This document shows positions 5,981-7,961 of a stretch of 7,961 bases of DNA, piece after piece. The notes below the pieces were generated by a model that saw only the letters and a program-made list of their open reading frames with translations, searched no databases and had not been told where the DNA came from. The stretch's first letter is position 1. Each line of letters begins with the position of its first letter. The stretch spans positions 1 through 7,961 of the forward strand of contig JAHIPR010000008.1 of NCBI GenBank assembly GCA_018903015.1. The letters run 5' to 3'. The position numbers and the translations under genes are program-made. Source of the DNA: a bacterium. Lineage in GTDB: Bacteria > Atribacterota > JS1 > SB-45 > 34-128.

Positions 5981-7213
5981 ATGAAAAGAAATATTTTTTG
6001 GGTAGTATTTATAATTTTGTTATTTTCAACTTCTGCTTATGCCGGAGATTTTTCCGGGAGCTTAACCTATTCAGGAGGATACAATTTCACAGAAAATAAT
6101 CTAAGCAATACTTTAAATTTAGACCTCAATTTTGTTCATAATTTTACTGAAGAAATTTTTGCAGAAGGAGATTTAGTCATTAGATATTCTGATAAATCTT
6201 CTACAAATCCTTTTATGCTCATACCTAAAGAAATTTATATAGGCGCTTATGACCTTATTCCCCAACTCGATATAAGAACAGGTCTGTTAATTGTAAGCTG
6301 GGGATCAGCGGATATGTTCAGTCCTTTGGATAATTTTAATCCCCTGCCGCCTGGAATGTCTTTTACATCTATGACCCAGAAAAACGGAGTATTAGCCGCT
6401 GATGCAACTTATTATTTTAATGATATTACTTATTTACAGGCAATAGCACTACCTTCTTTCGTTCCTTCTTACATGCCGGAAAAATACGAAGAGCAAATCT
6501 ACCTTTCGATGTTTGCCCCCCAATTCCAAGCTCAAGGAATAGAAATAAGCTCTATTAATATAACTCATGCCTTTCCGGAAAACCCGGTTTGGGGGATAAA
6601 ATTAGGAAGAAGTTTTACCTCTTTTGATGCAGCAATTAGTTACTATAATGGATATTATCTTAATTCTTATCCTGAAACCGTGGAACCTGTTCCCGGTGTT
6701 TCCGGAATGACTTTAAATCTGGGCTTGGGGTATCCTAAAAAAGATGTTTTTGGTTTTGAATTTCAAGGAGATTTTCCGGGGATTGAAGGGGCTACTTTAA
6801 GGGGTGATTTAGCTTATATAGTTCCTCAGCCCTGGCAAGTGCAGGGCGAAGATATACTAAAAGACCCTTACATAAAAGCAGTAATCGGTGCAGATTATAC
6901 TACCTCTTTTGACCTTTATTTAAATGTAGGTTTCATATGGGGATTTGCCTTTGAAGAAGGTGACCAATGTTCCCCTTATATCTCTTTAAACGCCAGAAAA
7001 GACTTAGAAGATAGTAAACTTACTCTCAACTATTTAGGCATAATCAGTCTTCAAGATGGAAGCATGGTAAATTCTGTTGGTGCCAGTTATGATTTCACCG
7101 ATGATTTTTCGATTACCCTTTCTTATGTTTCTGTTTTGGGCGACCAAACCTCAAAGCTGGGACAGATGGGAAGCGCAGAGGGTCTATACCTGATGGGAGA
7201 GTGGTCTTTCTAA
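5981..7213 (+). CDS. Outer-membrane beta-barrel protein of the RND export cluster
   Basis: From the ATG at 5981 the protein has 410 residues: a signal peptide (1-21, ending AYA before GDF), then alternating polar/aromatic beta strands throughout, ending in WSF, the terminal aromatic expected for insertion by the BAM complex. The segment around 107-122 (WGSADMFSPLDNFNPL) resembles the WG-x-D...NPL motif of DUF1302-like barrels encoded next to RND transporters. That family link is tentative; the barrel nature is firm. The frame stays open upstream to a GTG at 5900, but that would put 27 repeat-encoded residues before the signal peptide. An ATG at 5960 overlaps the GGAGGAG ribosome site (5962-5968), so 5981 is preferred despite a 12-nt spacing. 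The stop overlaps the next start (TAATG). Likely role: outer-membrane end of the export route. Confidence 0.85.
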   Translation: MKRNIFWVVFIILLFSTSAYAGDFSGSLTYSGGYNFTENNLSNTLNLDLNFVHNFTEEIFAEGDLVIRYSDKSSTNPFMLIPKEIYIGAYDLIPQLDIRTGLLIVSWGSADMFSPLDNFNPLPPGMSFTSMTQKNGVLAADATYYFNDITYLQAIALPSFVPSYMPEKYEEQIYLSMFAPQFQAQGIEISSINITHAFPENPVWGIKLGRSFTSFDAAISYYNGYYLNSYPETVEPVPGVSGMTLNLGLGYPKKDVFGFEFQGDFPGIEGATLRGDLAYIVPQPWQVQGEDILKDPYIKAVIGADYTTSFDLYLNVGFIWGFAFEEGDQCSPYISLNARKDLEDSKLTLNYLGIISLQDGSMVNSVGASYDFTDDFSITLSYVSVLGDQTSKLGQMGSAEGLYLMGEWSF

Positions 7214-7800
7214 TGAATATAGAAAATATTGATAAAAAAGAAAAAATTTTAGAGGCAGCCCGGGACATCTTTTTTAAAAAGAGTTTTTACGAAGCCACAA
7301 TGGATGACATCGCTCAGCTTTCTGGAATAAAAAAACCCACTATTTATTATTATTTCCCTTCCAAAATAGATTTAGCTTCCCAACTTTTGGAAGTAAATGT
7401 AAAAAAGATTTTTGAGAAGATTAGCGAAATAATTTCTACAACCAGCAATGTTAAACAACGGGTTAAAATGATAGTAGATTTTTATATAAATCTTTTGGAA
7501 GAAAATTCTAAAATTTTTATTATTATGCAAAGAATTGGCTATGATTTTATGCAAAAGGAAGACAGCAAAAAAAAGATAAATGAGCTCTTCGAAAAATTAA
7601 GAAGAAAGCAGGAGAAAGCAGGCGAACTGTTCGGAGAAGTTATTTTATGTTCAGGTAAAAGAGTGAGCGGAGATCTATTTTTATATTCTATGATTGCAGC
7701 CTTGGGAAGGGTTATCTTTGAAAATGTATCTCAAGGAAGAAAACCAAGAAAAGACGATCTCCTGGCCATTGGAGATATCTTTATCGCCGCAGTAAAATAG
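7213..7800 (+). CDS. TetR-family transcriptional regulator, probable autorepressor of the operon
   Basis: This is a 195-residue protein with a canonical TetR N-terminal domain: KEKILEAARDIFFKKSFYEA (9-28) followed by the helix-turn-helix TMDDIAQLSGIKKPTIYYYF (29-48) and the usual PSKIDLASQLLEV. The C-terminal ligand and dimer domain (about 60-195) is helical and not assignable to a subgroup, as usual for TetR proteins, where it binds a small hydrophobic ligand. The ATG at 7213 overlaps the stop of the barrel gene and has GGGAGAG upstream; a GTG at 7201 inside the barrel gene is less likely. The gene is last in the operon whose promoter spacer carries a TetR-type palindrome. It probably represses the operon until the exported compound or a related one is bound. 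Confidence 0.93.
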   Translation: MNIENIDKKEKILEAARDIFFKKSFYEATMDDIAQLSGIKKPTIYYYFPSKIDLASQLLEVNVKKIFEKISEIISTTSNVKQRVKMIVDFYINLLEENSKIFIIMQRIGYDFMQKEDSKKKINELFEKLRRKQEKAGELFGEVILCSGKRVSGDLFLYSMIAALGRVIFENVSQGRKPRKDDLLAIGDIFIAAVK

Positions 7801-7821
7801 TATAGGGGGCGGTTCTCTGGG

Positions 7822-7961
7822 TTAAAAGCTTGTTTTGCTGGAAAAGGTAAAGTTATTGGTGCGAAGATAGGGGGCCACAACCGGGCCGATTAATCCTGGT
7901 TTTGTCTGTCTTTCTTTGGAGATCATATCCACTGCCTTTAACATATCTACTACACTGGCAT
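7822..7961 (-). CDS. C-terminal end of an unrecognised protein (runs off window)
   Basis: On the minus strand an open frame enters from the right edge and ends with TAA at 7824-7822. It gives 45 residues beginning ASVVDMLKAVDMISKERQTK and containing PGLIGPVVAPYLRTNN near the end. The regular amphipathic start and lack of stops up to the edge suggest a real gene, convergent with the TetR gene and only 21 nt from its stop. I do not recognise the family. No clear bidirectional terminator is visible in the short gap. Confidence 0.6.
   Translation of the reverse strand, partial: ASVVDMLKAVDMISKERQTKPGLIGPVVAPYLRTNNFTFSSKTSF

Noticed and set aside
7201..7212. GTG start four codons upstream for the TetR protein
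   Set aside because: It lies inside the barrel gene's last codons; the ATG at 7213 forms a standard TAATG overlap and fits TetR N-termini.

Overview
The window is AT-rich and comes from a bacterium that combines a T-box leader RNA with clear outer-membrane machinery (an exported beta-barrel protein ending in Phe and a LolA-like periplasmic protein). T-boxes are typical of Firmicutes and a few related deep lineages, so a low-GC diderm anaerobe of the Atribacterota or Halanaerobiales kind is plausible. This placement is inference; there is no rRNA or marker gene to settle it.

Left block, minus strand (1-994). A near-consensus sigma70 promoter (965-994) drives a leader of about 300 nt with the hallmarks of a T-box riboswitch: a conserved apical part of Stem I, the 14-nt T-box and a strong terminator with a U run. 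About 30 nt after the terminator comes the archease gene (233-658). After a 117-nt gap with a nested hairpin comes the 5' end of rtcB, which runs off the window. Archease activates the RtcB RNA ligase, so a tRNA-sensing riboswitch appears to control an RNA-repair pair. This is the most unusual arrangement here.

Second block, minus strand (1074-2045). A single gene with its own good promoter encodes a SAM hydroxide adenosyltransferase (DUF62 family) with the Asp-Arg-His triad at the expected spacing, but with an N-terminal signal peptide.

Right block, plus strand (2149-7800). A divergent promoter has perfect -35 and -10 hexamers, and a palindromic operator fills its 18-bp spacer. It leads a four-gene cluster: an RND-superfamily (COG1033/MMPL-like) inner-membrane transporter, a LolA-like periplasmic lipid/lipoprotein carrier, a beta-barrel outer-membrane protein and a TetR-family regulator. 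Stop/start overlaps of the TAATG type couple genes 1-2 and 3-4. The RND gene has an apparent one-base deletion near 4720 that cuts off its last 94 residues in the raw sequence; restoring one G gives an intact 927-residue protein. The likely model is an envelope-spanning lipid or hydrophobic-compound export system repressed by its own TetR protein. A 194-bp spacer between the second and third genes holds three blocks of short tandem repeats.

At the right edge (7822-7961) is the C-terminal end of an unrecognised minus-strand gene, convergent with the regulator.
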